Below, piece after piece: positions 33,587 through 47,500 of a stretch of DNA of 64,000 nt. The notes under the pieces are model-generated. The model was given only the letters and a program-made list of their open reading frames with translations. It was not told the origin of the DNA and ran no database searches. The stretch is from Syngnathus acus (Eukaryota; Chordata; Actinopteri; Syngnathiformes; Syngnathidae), in the NCBI RefSeq assembly GCF_901709675.1, contig NC_051091.1:2415967-2479966 (forward strand). Reading direction: 5' to 3'. Position 1 is the first letter of the stretch. Each line of letters begins with the position of its first letter. The position numbers and the translations under genes are program-made.

Positions 33587-36500
33587 CTAGGCGTCGGACT
33601 CGTCCTTCTTCTTACCCTCCTCCCCGCCGGCATCGCTGTCCTCCGATTGGCTGTTGCTCAGTACCACAAAGTTTCCGTCAGCCCCTGCGGAGTTGGCGGG
33701 ACGGCTGGAGGCGGCGATGAGGCGACTTTGCTCCTCCAGGTCCTGGATGATGCCACCAAAAGCTTCGTTATATGATTGCATGCATGTAACTTTTGCAGGA
33801 GGCCACCTCTGAGATTTTTCTATTCTGCTTATTTCAGAGTGTATGTCTTCCACGTCGTCTAGGAAAATATATATATATTTTTTTGCCTGGTCCAATCAGA
33901 TTTCATTTTGAGTTGCAAGAGAGTACTGAGGGTTCGATCTCGTAAAAAAGGCGGAAGAGGAAGTCACCTTCTCTATCTGTCTTTGCTTGCTGAGTTCCTC
34001 CTGCTGCTTCTCTTTGGCTTTGTCCTGCTCCTTGCGCTTCTCGGTTGCCTTGCGGTCCTACAACGTGACACCAGTCGGTCAAAAATGCAAATGCTATGTC
34101 CATATAATTTCTTTTAAAAGGTAAAGACTCACCAGCGCAGAGTGAAGGGCAATCTGCTTAGCCAGCCCAATGCTGTCGCAGATCTGAAAGAAAAGAAGTA
34201 GCAATGAAGCGACAATATTTTACATGATGTAATACATTTTCAGGTAAAATGTTGATTTATTAATTGTAAAGGTCAACCTTCTCGCCATCGTCATTGGACT
34301 CCAAGATGTAGCAGACGGCTCGTCCGTCGGCGTGCCCACTGCCCGAGTACAAAATAAATCCAAACAGTCGCTTGTTGTCCTGATGGGACGAAGACTGCAG
34401 CACGCTGGACAAAGGAAACTGATGGGGAAGAAAAAACACACACACAAACATTCAGTGCACTGCAGAGGCCCATGTGTGACGTAGGCCAGCGCCGACCTAC
34501 CCTGAGTCGCGTCACTTGTGTCTGCGGGTCGATGAGCCTGCAGAGAAAAATAAGCTATTTTCCCCCAAAAGATTCGACACACAATACGAATGAATTGAAT
34601 CCATTTGGGAATACAGGTGCAGTCTAAGAAAATGTGGAAAATACTTTTACACTTTTATTTGACAAGAGCGATGAGGTTCTTACTTGAGGCAGTCACAAGT
34701 GACCAGCAGGTGCGACTCGGTCATCCTGAAGATGTTGTGAATGGCGCGCGCTGCCAGGATCTGCCTCATGGTTTCGGGGATGACATCCGGCGACTCGGTG
34801 CTCTTCACCTCCATGGAGCCCAGGAAGCGGACGATGAAGAGCTGGTGTAGGATAGAGTCTGGAACCCCCCGGCCCCCCAAAATACAGTACGTAGATCAGT
34901 GGTGTCAAACATACGGCCCACGGGCTGGAACTGGCCTGCAAGGCGGTTCCATCAGGCCCGCGTTCCATCATGCCCAACACAGCAGACGGTAGCAATGCTG
35001 CTTGTTATGACGTTGTTTCTATCCCCAGGCTACAGGGGGCAGTAATAAGCTCTCAGAGAGCATAGCATACCTTCGCTGTTCTCCGCTGCTTTGTCACCCG
35101 ACTCGCCGAATGGATTACTTCTCCTGTGGGGATGAATGCGCAACTATTATCATATAAATATGATGAAGATGATTGAATTTGATTGATGTAAAACATATTA
35201 ACAAATTCACCAACTGCTCAAATGATATTTATTATTAGTTATATGTTTGTTTTGTTTTTTGTTTGCAAAGCGCTACCTTCCAGCCTGCGATGCCGTCTTG
35301 CCGTGTGCCGCGTTTTCCTCGCTGACGGGGGAAATGATGTCAAACTGGATTGGTGTTTCCGGGGCAACCAGGGCGTCCAACGACAGGACGGAGAGGGCAG
35401 GCGATGGCTCCGAGCTCATCGAGCTGATGCTGCCGGTTCGACCCACGCGGCTCTTGCTGCCATGACGCAAGTATGTGGGGTGGGCTCTCCACGCGTGGAA
35501 CATGTGCGCGAGCACGCTGCTAACCTGGCAGGCCGCATGCTGTCGTGTCTCTGCTGAAAGGACGGTGATGGCGTCACCGCCTCGATAGCTGATTGATTGA
35601 CCCTGGCCGCCAATTCCTGTCGGTGCAATGCGACATCGCTTGAGAACACGCTTGTGAATGAAGGAGTCATGACACGCACGCACGCACACAGACTCCCACA
35701 CCTCGGCGTTCTCGCTCAGGTAGATGCGTCTGGAGATGTTGTTGATGGTGGCGATCCACTGGTGGGAGACGCGGTGAGAGACGGTCCATCAACCACAATC
35801 GGAGACTCGGACTCACTCTTACCTCCTCGCAGTCCTTCCTGGTCTCGGCCTGCAGTGTCACCACTCTGAGCGCGCAACACAAATCAAGAAACTGTACTTT
35901 GGACTGCACCGACAAACAGATGTCAGAAGGAACATGATGAATGATGCTAAAAGAAGGCGAAGGAGCGGCAGGCGGCGCCTTACTTCTTGCCGTCGAAGGA
36001 CGTGATCTGGAAGCAGAAGCGGCGGTCGTCGCTGTCCACCGCCATGACGGAGGCGTTGTCCAGGTCGGTGACCAGGCCGCCTGCCACTTCGCCACGCCCC
36101 TGCTGCATCAGGTTGCCCCCCTGCGTGAAGAAGTACTGGCGCTCCCACGACGTCGACACCAGGCCCGTCTTGCTGCGGGCGGGAAGCGCGGCTCGACTAG
36201 ACTTGCCGTTCATTTTACTGGCCAACAACTACCACTTCAAATAAAACCCGCCGTTTGTTTCTCGCACTGATCCCATTTCTGATTCCAATCAACTTTGCCC
36301 CTTTCCTTAAAGAAAACACAACAATGTGAAATGATTCCGCTCACGTTGTTTGTTTGACTCGAGAGCTCTGAAAAGTCCGAGAAATCGCTCATTTGGCTAA
36401 TTTGAAAAGTAGCTCCATGGCCATGCTGTGGGTGTCAGCAGTGGACATCAACGGGGATGTGCTATCAACAACGGAATAGATTAAAAAAAAAAAAAAATCA

Positions 36501-39054
36501 GTCAAAGATATAAACCCGACTGACTGACTGACTCAAAAGTGCTTGGTGGGCCAGCACCGCAGCGTGTCCCTTTTAGGCGTGTACTTACCTGCGAATGTAG
36601 AGGTAGCCCTGCTTCTGGGTGAGGTTGCGACACACGGGCGACTGCAGCGGGTCCGGGTCGCAAGGCGCGTACAGCGGGTCACATGACCTCTCCATCAGCT
36701 CGATGGTCTGCTGCATGCGGCCCGCCTCCTCCTCCATCTCCCGACGTACGCTGAAGCAAGCACACGCGCGCGCGCACAGTTCAACTTATCCTCACTGACG
36801 GAAACGGCAATCACGACGGAATTGCATCTTACTTCTGGACGCTGGTCCCAATGGTGGCCAAGAAGTCCTCCCACTGCTGGCTGAGGTTTTCCGAGCCCAG
36901 CTTAAAGAAGCTGATCTGCGGATGAAGAAAAGAAGCCAATGCTGAAATGGAAGCATCCGGATGCGCTGATGTTGCAACTCGCGCACGCTCCCCACTTGGG
37001 CCTGCATGTATCCCAGCAGCGGCTCCAGCAGCGCCGTCTTCTTCTTGTACTGCAGCGTGTTGAGCGAGCAGAAGTAGTGCATCATGGTCTGGTGCTGCTT
37101 CTTGCGCGACGTGTACACGTCCTCCACTGCCTCGGCACGCATCTGCCGCGCACAGCGCCCGCCGCCACCGTGTCAGCTTCCTCAGGCTTGCGATCGCGGC
37201 GCGTCTCGACGGGCGGCTCACCTTGTCGTTGTCCTTCCTCTTGGACAGGCGGCTGTATCTGTTGACGGCCGTGTCGTGATCTGAAATAAATATGTTCTTT
37301 TAATTTCTTTTGCCCATGATTTTTTGCGATACATATTTTTGGGGATACTGGTTAAGCATTTTTGTCTGCTTCCAAAAATTCTAAATGTTCTAAATTCTAA
37401 TCTAAAAAATTCTAAACTTACCATCACTGGATATTTGGAAGACTTCCTTCAAAGTTAGGATCTCTGCAGGCACAGATAAGTGATGTTATATGTCACAAAG
37501 TGAAATTATGTTATAGCTAACATCCAAATAAATACCCTTGAGGTCTCGCTCTTTGAACTGCGTAATGGGGAACATCATGGCATCGGCCAGCTGTGTCGAC
37601 AAGACGGCATGACAGGAGCTCAGCTGGCCAAATACAAAAAGAAAAGAAAAGAGAAGAAGAGGCTTGAGCGCATGGTCAAGAAGAAGAGGCTGAAGATGTG
37701 GCATACACTCACCTCGTCGATGACTTTGGCAAACTGCTGCAGGGTGGAACTCATTACTTCATCGTTGCGCCCTAAAGGAAAACACTGCAAATGCCAAACT
37801 GGGTCACCGCTTATAGGTGACGAAAAAAGCTGCCACATGATGCTTCACCAAAACAATATGATCTGATGTCGGCCAGAATGATGACGGTTATCAATACGAT
37901 CACCGTTTTGTAAGACTGTCAGTGCAAAGATGTGTTTTAATGCCTTCATAAGACACCCAAAATGCCTTGTCATAAAACAAAGACAAAAAAAAACATTAAT
38001 ATGAAAGATCCGAACCTGTTTGTCGTATTCTTTTAGCAGTCTGGAGGTGAGATGTGTTGCAGCACTCAGCTCATTCTGAGAAGGAAAAAAAACATCACAT
38101 GCACAAATCACCAAAGACATCCAGTCGATGGTTCCTCTCGTACTTGTCAAAGGCGCGCGCGTGTGTGTGTGTGTACACACAGACACACACACCTGGGCAT
38201 CATAGATCCTGTGCATGGCCTTATAAAGCTTGGAGCAGTAGCTGGACATGGCTGCTGTGTCCTCTTCAAACACTCCGAGAAGAGAGCGTGTCTGAAGTAT
38301 CAAATAATATTTCATTGAAAAATACGATACACGACAACTTCGTTTTGTAACACAATTTACAACAACTGCAGCTGTAACAAAGTGCTTCACATGTAGCAAC
38401 GGTACAACCCCCAAAACAGTCAATTGAAACAATAAAAATTCAGATTTGCCCTACTAGTGTGCAGGAATGTCATAGTGCTAGAAAAAAAGTGGATGCTTCC
38501 CAAAACTGGTTTGACACCGACATTCTACCAGTGGTGTTTTACGAGTGAGGACAAAGAGCATTCTAGTGCATGGACCACAGCCTGGACACTGAAAAATTAA
38601 TTTCCAAAACCAGCACTGATTTGTGAGCAGTAAAAGGAAGTGTGACGTCACAGCAAAGGTCGTTGTCTTCGCCTTCTATGAAAAACCACCACCACAACAT
38701 TGTGCATTCCCATAAAGACATCAAGATGACAGGCAGGAGCTAGGCAGGCGGCTACGGAAGGAAGTACACGCAAACATGGCTTGCAGCCCAAAAAAGGAGA
38801 CCCTCCCTTGACGGCCATCAGCTGATGTGCCAGCTGGGCCGACTTCGCGTCAGCCTTCCGTCTCACAACGGCTGGCTGCTATTGGTTAGCATGTGGCTAG
38901 CTGTTGACAAACACTGCTGTTAGCATAGCAGCTCGCGGCTAGCGTTAGCGTATAAACGTAAAGCAGTTCACAAGTCGGAACTCTTTTCTTTTTTCTTAAC
39001 CTGTGGGCTGTCCTCCAGCGTCTCTTCGAGAGGCAACTTCTCTATCCCGGGCAT
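33587..39054 (-). CDS. appl1: APPL1, Rab5 effector adaptor with BAR, PH and PTB domains
   Basis: Twenty-two coding exons: 39054-39001, 38291-38193, 38075-38016, 37784-37713, 37623-37536, 37463-37422, 37280-37222, 37142-36996, 36915-36833, 36750-36589, 36172-35984, 35865-35823, 35758-35702, 35616-35525, 35456-35277, 35123-35071, 34858-34684, 34537-34501, 34418-34278, 34183-34133, 34057-33968 and 33742-33587. All phases agree and the product is 709 residues, exactly the human APPL1 length. The BAR region carries SRLLKEYDKQ and YTSRKKQHQTMMHYFCSL. The PH domain carries SWERQYFFTQGGNLM. The PTB domain carries HQLFIVRFLGSMEVKS and RAIHNIFRMTESHLLVTCDC. The C-terminal coiled segment ends with LEEQSRLIAASSRP. 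APPL1 binds Rab5 on early (APPL) endosomes and links adiponectin, insulin and FSH receptors to AKT; this is family knowledge. APPL2 is less likely because the length and the C-terminus follow APPL1. Confidence 0.96.
34893..35045. mobile_element. hAT-type non-autonomous fragment in an appl1 intron
   Basis: cagtggtgtcaaacatacgg followed by cccacgggc is the typical terminal sequence of many vertebrate hAT non-autonomous elements. The right boundary is unclear. It sits between appl1 exons 16 and 17. Confidence 0.45.
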
Positions 39055-39360
39055 GGTTGCTGCTTGATGATAGATGACTGTTGACGAAAGAAGTGACAAT
39101 CACAAATTGGCCCGTCAACTTCCACTTCCAGATTTTTTTATTTTGGGCAACCCGGAATCCACTACAACAGCCAGAAACAACTCCGCCTTGTCCCTTGGAT
39201 TTTGATTAGACGATGAAAACGTCCAAACCTTTCATTGGACATGGAAAAACGTCCAAGCATTTCATTGGCCCTTTTTTTAAAGGAAAAACGTTGCCATTGT
39301 GGCTCTGTGCGGGATCGCCCTTGTTGCGTATAGCCAGACGACAAGCGCCAAAATGGCGGC
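39055..39360 (-). promoter_or_regulatory. Likely appl1 promoter with YY1-type site
   Basis: The 300 bp upstream of the appl1 start codon contain AAAATGGCGGC at 39350-39360 (plus strand), a match to the YY1 core found in many housekeeping promoters. The region is otherwise non-coding and separates appl1 from the 3' end of the arf4-like gene. Confidence 0.35.
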
Positions 39361-39804
39361 CGCGTTGAACGGAAGTATTTTATCTTTTTTTTTTCAACGT
39401 TACAGTGTTCAATTAAATGTTATGAATGAATAAACGAGTAAAATTTCCCATGAACTGTGTACAAGTGTTTCCGTTTTTTGTCTTGTATTCTTCTTAATAA
39501 TATCAAAGTAGGATATTAGGTACTTTTTCACACTTTTTTTGTACAGTTGTATATAATGGTTCAGTATGGGATTACATTATTTTTGTAAATGTCTAGTCCT
39601 TGTTTTTTTGCAGCAACAAATCCTTATTTGATTCACACAAACCCGTTATTGTTTTGCCCTTACCGTTTTATCCCCAAAATAGTCAGTCATACATTAATTT
39701 AAAGCATAGTGTTTACAGGAAATATTAGTGTTTATTACAGGAAATATTAGTGTTTACAGTAAATGAAAAAACAAAAAAAACAAATCAGCTCACCCTATAG
39801 TCAC

Positions 39805-39810
39805 TTTATT
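39805..39810 (-). terminator. Polyadenylation signal AATAAA for the arf4-like gene
   Basis: TTTATT on the plus strand reads AATAAA on the minus strand, about 260 bp after the TAG at 40069. It is the best-placed signal for this gene. The stretch 39811-40068 is the presumed 3' UTR. Confidence 0.5.
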
Positions 39811-40068
39811 GACAATAAATATGTACAGTATAAACATGCTTATTAAATATTTGTCACAAATGTGATAAAGCAGAACAACTTGAATAAATCTTATATCAGT
39901 GCCCCTTTTGCAATCTAATTGTACAAATATAAAACCATAAAGTCAACAGAACCATTTCGTAATAGAAAAAACATGTAAAAGTGTTTTACTTCTTTCTTTG
40001 TGCTTCGCTGGTGTATGGCAGCCATGTTGGTGAGGTGAGCAGGCAGGCACAAGTCTGCAACACGTCAG

Positions 40069-41565
<1,497 letters not shown>

Positions 41566-42479
41566 AGTTGTGCTCAGCGTGTCCTCTTCTTATGCTTTTC
41601 GTGTTGTGTATCTGTTGCGAGTGTCTGATGTGTGTGCCTTTATAGGCTAGATGTGTGTGTCATGTCATGTCATGTGTGTCCATGCAAACAAGTACACGGT
41701 GGCATCTGGAGGTTGCGACAGAGGTGTGACTTCCGCATCAAAGTGTGTCCTGCGCCGGAAGTTGGACTTTGTTGAAGCCTGTTGACATGACGACCCACCC
41801 CACACGTGCTTCCACGGAAGCGGATTCATACCACTTTGGCTTTTTGAGGAGCGACGAAAAGGGCGCAGGAATTCAAAGCGGATTGAAACGTCACGCGACG
41901 TCACGTCCGGGGATTTGTGTACGTCACAATTACCGAGTTGCTTCCACGTGGAGCGAAACAACACAACACAGTTGGGGCAAAACCAAACATCGTTTCTGTT
42001 ATTATATTTTTAAGACAATTGACAGCTTTCAATGAAAATCGCCATAATATTTTCCCTCAAATGACGTTGTTCAAAATCACATTTTGCAAGAGAAACAAAA
42101 CGAAACAAGAAAACAAAAGCAACATAAAACATTGACCGTGTGGCTGAATTAACATTTTATTAGAATACGAATAACTCGAGCATAATATTCTTTGTCAATA
42201 AACCAAAAATTAAAATCAACTGTCGACTTTCAAATGAAATGATCATTTCACGTCATTAGTCCACAATATCACACAAATGGTTCAATGAAGTGGTTGAATC
42301 CCTCCCATCGTCATCTGCATCTTTAGCTTATGCGCTATTAGCAAAATAATTATTTGTACATTTTAATTTGTACAAAAAGTCCTCCACTGTTGCATACACG
42401 CACACATGTGAAAATATGCGTCTTTGTTATGAATATAAAAGACTGCCTGCTCCATGTATGGATTATGTGAAATAAACTA

Positions 42480-43735
42480 TGGTTATTAATGCAGCTGAAA
42501 TATTTAAGAATTTTGCAACAAATTTCCCATGAATATTTTCTAGCAATTCACCAGAAATTTGCCATGAAAAATCTTCTAAAATTGAAAGAGTTCTACAGGA
42601 ATGGATTCAAACTTTTGCAAAATTTCAATTAATTTTCCAAAGAAAAGTTTCCAGAAACTCGAAGTTTACCAGAAAAATTTGGAAAATTTTCACTAAATTT
42701 CCCATGTAGAGTTTATAGAATTTTGGGGGAATTTTCCTTTGAAAAGCTTCCAGGAATTCATTGTATTTGGATATATTTTTTAGCAACAGCCAGAATCTTT
42801 CAGACACTTTCTATGAAAAGACATTCAGCTGGAATATTTTGCCAAATTCACCAGAGTTTCCATAAATCCCCTGCCAATTTTTCATAAGGAAGAATATTAC
42901 ATGAGAAAAATCATAACATAAAATTATACAATTATTAATTCAGTCAAACAGCAATTATGCTTTACTGTCCTTTCTGGAATTGTACAAAAAGTATGAAATG
43001 TTAAAAGTAAAATAAAATCAAAACTATGCTAATAAAATGGTAGAAGTAAAAAAAAATGCAAATAACCTATAATGCTGTTAAATGGTGGTCAAAATAATGA
43101 AATAATAAATATTTTTTTGTTAACAAATCGAGTGTGAATGATATTTATGGAGACTTCCTGAGAGATTTTAAAGGCATTTACAGGGGAAATCGAACAATAG
43201 CGTCGTTATCTTCGTGAGCATAAATTAAGGCCATGTCATCAGTTTGGACACATTCAAAAGATCATTTAGCGATGGAAAACTTTTGAAAATTCTCCACCAA
43301 ATTTCCTGTGCTTGAAAAGCATCCAGTAACATTTCCAACAGTGACTTTTTGTAGCTGGAAACATTCTATAGTTTGAATTTTCAGAAATTTTCTGCTAATT
43401 TTGTTGAGAACACAACAGGCACACAATGAATGCATTTAAAACAGATGTGCCGATTTGACCATGTAAAGTTTCCAGAAAGTCTCTTTTCTATGTGTTTCCT
43501 GGCATTTACAATAACTACCTTCCCAGAATATCAGAAGATTTTTGGGAACATTTCCTGTCAATTGCCAGAAATTCTCTAGAATTTTTCTTGGAAATTTTTC
43601 AGGAATTCCAGTAAATTCTTATGGAAAGATTCTAGCAGGTCAATGGAATATTTTGCGTGATGAGTGGAAAGTTCCCGGCATTTTTATGCCACAGTTCCTG
43701 TGTAAATTTCCAGCACCTAATTCAAGATTGATACA
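42480..43735. repeat. Decayed AT-rich repeat field
   Basis: Variants of ttccagaaattt, aatttcccatg and gaaaagtttccag recur every 20 to 60 bp on both strands through this 1.25 kb, without a fixed period. It looks like an old satellite or minisatellite that has lost register. A further patch is at about 44090-44165. No gene is seen. Confidence 0.5.
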
Positions 43736-43832
43736 ATGATTTCAAATGAAATATTCGCTCAAAATTTGCGTGTGACATAGAACTGACAAAAACGCTGACT
43801 TAAAGTAGGATCCTGGTGTGGTCATGTGACAA

Positions 43833-44255
43833 AGATGCAGAAGCCTGATTGGCTGAAAATGAGTGTGTCGCTGGTGTTGCATTATTGCTGTGTTGTTGGT
43901 GTGGCTTTGAGAGTTGTTTCTTTCTTGTAAGAAAAAACATTACAAAAAAGAAAATCTAAAAAATACTGTAGTAGATCATCTTTCAAGTTTGGTTAGGTTT
44001 GATTTTTTGGGGCAGAAGGAACGTTACACACGCACAAACACTTTTTTGGGGAGGGGGACAGAAATTTCAAGCCTAAAAAAAAAAATCCATAAATTTCTAG
44101 GATATTTTCCACCAAATGTCCAATGAAAGTTTTTCATTAACATTCTGGAAATTCTTAAATTTACTAAAAAAAAACTGCTAGAAAACCTAGATGCAGACGC
44201 CCGATTAGCCACTGCGGAACAGAGTGCGTCGCTGGTGTAAAATTGTTGTGCTGTT
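43833..44255. repeat. Duplicated segment, two diverged copies about 360 bp apart
   Basis: gatgcagaagcctgattggc at 43833 followed by gtgtcgctggtgt matches gatgcagacgcccgattagc at 44191 followed by gcgtcgctggtgt, and both continue into a similar attgttgtgctgt stretch. The copies differ at many positions, so the duplication is not recent. Confidence 0.55.
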
Positions 44256-44517
44256 TACTGGATGTTAGTTCAATTGAAAAATTAAAAGCTCCACCATTGG
44301 CTGCTTGCATACTAGTGCCTGGTTTCTTTTGTTTTACGTACACAATGTTAAGAAGTGCACTTTAAAAGCCAGTCTTTAAAAATGATTCAAGATTAAAAGC
44401 CTTTTCAATTGGTGGACAAAAATCCCTCCAGACATTTGGAAATGATGAGAAAACACTCAGCGTTCTTCATGTGGTAGGTGGCCATGATGTTTTTTTTTTT
44501 TTTTCTTGGGTCAAAGT

Positions 44518-47500
44518 TCAGGGTGTGGTGGGTTTGTGGAGGATACCCTGGAGGTCTTCGGGCAAGGCCAGGATGACGCCGTCGATGTGAGCTCGCAGTT
44601 TGGCCAGTGTGCCGGCACCCACGGGCAGACGCTCTTTCTCGGCTTGACTCTGTGGAGGAAAAACAACAACCCAAAACCCCACACGAGTCAGTATTTGGTT
44701 TGGGGGCTTTTTCTTGCGATCCAATTTTTTCAACTTGCCAGTTTGTCTTTCAACTTGAGGACCAGATCCACCGTCTCCACCTCCGAGTGCCTCTGGACTC
44801 GCTGCTGCAGGTCCTAACGTAGACAAAAGGTGAAAAAACTCTACCCAGGGTCTGCAATATTGGATGGGGAAACGCTTCACCCCGAGACTTTTGGAGAACT
44901 CCAGCTCTATGAGACCTGAACAACCTTGCTCCCTCCTCATCCACCCCCGGCTCACCTCCTCACAGAGCGCTTCCAGGTGCAGGGCCTCCAGTTTCTGTGT
45001 CATCTCCTTCCTCCTGTTGCGGAACCAGCCGTCAAAGTTTGGAGATTTCAGGAAGTGTCTGGAGAACAATGTGGGAATAAGCACGTGAGAACATGCGACG
45101 AGCCATTGTGGGGAAATTGTGAGGAACATGTCGAGAACATGCGAGGACCACCTGGACAGGCACGGATGAGTGGTCGTTTTAGGGCGTACCTGTACAGTCC
45201 GATCCAGTCTCCCTTGAGTCTGGAGGTGAGCTGCGGGCCGGCCTTTTCCAGCGTCTTCATGAAGTCCTGCTGGACAAACGGTCGCAGCAGAGGTGGACTC
45301 TTCCAGGGGCTGATGGACTTCTGCAGAGGCATCAGGCTGGCCACGTAGCGCTCCTGCTCGCCGGGCAAACAAACGACTTCAGCGGGGCGTTCTCACTCAT
45401 GACTGCCGATTGCAATCTTGGCATTTACCAGGGGGATGATGAAGCTCTGCGTCAGCTCCAGAAAGTAGCGCCGCAGAATTGCATTCTGAGCCGCCGAAGG
45501 CCTCTTCTGTTGGACACCCTGACCCCCCCAAATAAATAAAGAATCTTTATGACAGGTTTGGGGGACATGTGGCATCTTTAATTTACCTTCTGAAGCTGCT
45601 TGATGATTTCCTCATCTTTGTTGAGATACGGCTTGTACGCCGTATACACACCTGGAAAACACACACACAGTGAGTCCACTAACTTGAGTGAGTCACACGA
45701 GTCCTCGGTCAACTGAATTGATCAAGTTCCAAGTGATTCTAAAAAGTCTGATGAGCAGAGTCCAAGAAGCAGCCTATATAGTCTTTGAAGGAACTGATTT
45801 TCCCCAAAGCGACCAGCTCGAGTTGACCTTGCCTTCCCAATTTTGTCAAGACGGAGAGGACAAAGAGATTTACCGGGTTTGGAGTCGAGAGTTTTTAGAT
45901 TCTTCAGTTTCTTCACTTTCATCTGCTTGGCCATCTCGCCTGTGCGGGGATTAGGTTTTTTTTTTAACGCCGCCGCTCCAGTTAAACACCATCTGATTAA
46001 GATTGAGATCGGGTGTCCAATCACCTGCTTGCTTCATGTCGCCAATCCGGATGATGTGAGGCCAGTGCTGCAGAGTCTTAGCAAAGAAGGGGTTGGTCAC
46101 TCCCAGGATGACTGAGGGTCTACAGGCAGGTTTAAAATCGTGTCACCATGGCTCGGCAATCACTGACATGCACTGAATTGCTGACGTGAGCACATTCCTC
46201 ACTTCAATCCAAGTATGGAAGTAGAAATACAGAAATAAATGGAAAAGCCATTCATGCATATAAAAATACCAAAAAAAAATAGTCATGAAGAAAATAGCCA
46301 TAACTAGTAAGCAAGTAGCCATCTCAGTTGTTTTACATAGAAGATAAAAAAAAAAACTGCTCGTTAATATTGCTGGATTATTCATCTACATGAGTTGCTC
46401 CACCATTTTTGTTCAAATATCTGTGTTTTAAATGGTTGTAACTGTTACATCGATCCGAGTTTTGTGTGTGTGCGTGTGTGTATATATGTGTGTGTGTGTG
46501 TGACACATTTAGACTCACGGAGCCTGCGTCCTGGTGGTGTACTCCTTGAACTCGCTGTCGTGGATGGTGAAGTAGGGCCGGAAGTCGCTACAGTAGCGTA
46601 GAGGAGACACGCAGCTGCATGCAACACAATAGAATGTGGACTTGACTTTTGAGTTGAGCATTTATTTCATCGGAGTCATTTTGTATCCCTAGACCCTTTT
46701 GTAACATTTTCAGCATCCTTTCTTTGTCTGCCATGATCCTAACTAATGTTGCTACATCTTTGGCTACACTATGTCGATCAGTAGTCCTTGTTATTTTGCG
46801 CACTCTCACAGTGTTTGAGGAAAGGAGTGTAACAGCACGAATGGAATTTGGGAACCACCTGACCAGTGCCAGCACGGTGTCCGACGACTCGGCGGGAGAG
46901 GGCGCCATGACAATGAGCGCCTCCCCCAGCAAGACCAACTCCCACAGCATCTGGATGTGGAAGAAGACTGGAAAGAAGCACCTGCGCAGACACAGAGCGA
47001 AGCGTTACATTTGACTTGACAAGCACAAACCTGCACGAGAGTGGGACGCAACCAAAACCAATATCACAAGACAACATTTGTGGGACCGGAGCGCTCACCT
47101 GAAGAGGTCCACCTCGTGGATGGTGGGCAGCACAATGGACACCAGACTGTCACTCTGCACAATAAAAATCGCAAAAGACATCATCGGAGGAGAGACTTTA
47201 TGGCTGCATGCGCACGTGCGCGCCCGTGAGTGTGGTCACCTGGGTCGACTGCACCAGTTGTGACGTTCCCGGTTTGTCGTAGCATGTCGGGATGCGCACC
47301 TGCGGCGGCAAATGTCAAAAACACACTATCGTGGTTTCTCAGTTGACGCTTGCCCGGCGAGGCGCCGCCGCGCTTACCTTGATGACCACGCCCATGATGG
47401 GCAGCGTGAGGATTCTCCCTGGATGCGCCGTGGGCCAGCGATCCATATCGTTACAAGCTGTGAGGCAAAAGGGTGAATCCTACGTGTGGGCGGGTTTAAT

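Larger units (their letters stand above)
41566..44517. other. Interval between the arf4-like gene and dennd6a
   Basis: The GC-richer 41566-41990 is the likely arf4-like promoter. 42000-44517 contains the AT-rich repeat field and the duplicated segment described separately. The dennd6a polyadenylation site must lie here; a TTTATT at 42156-42161 is one candidate but is 2.4 kb from the stop codon. Confidence 0.5.
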
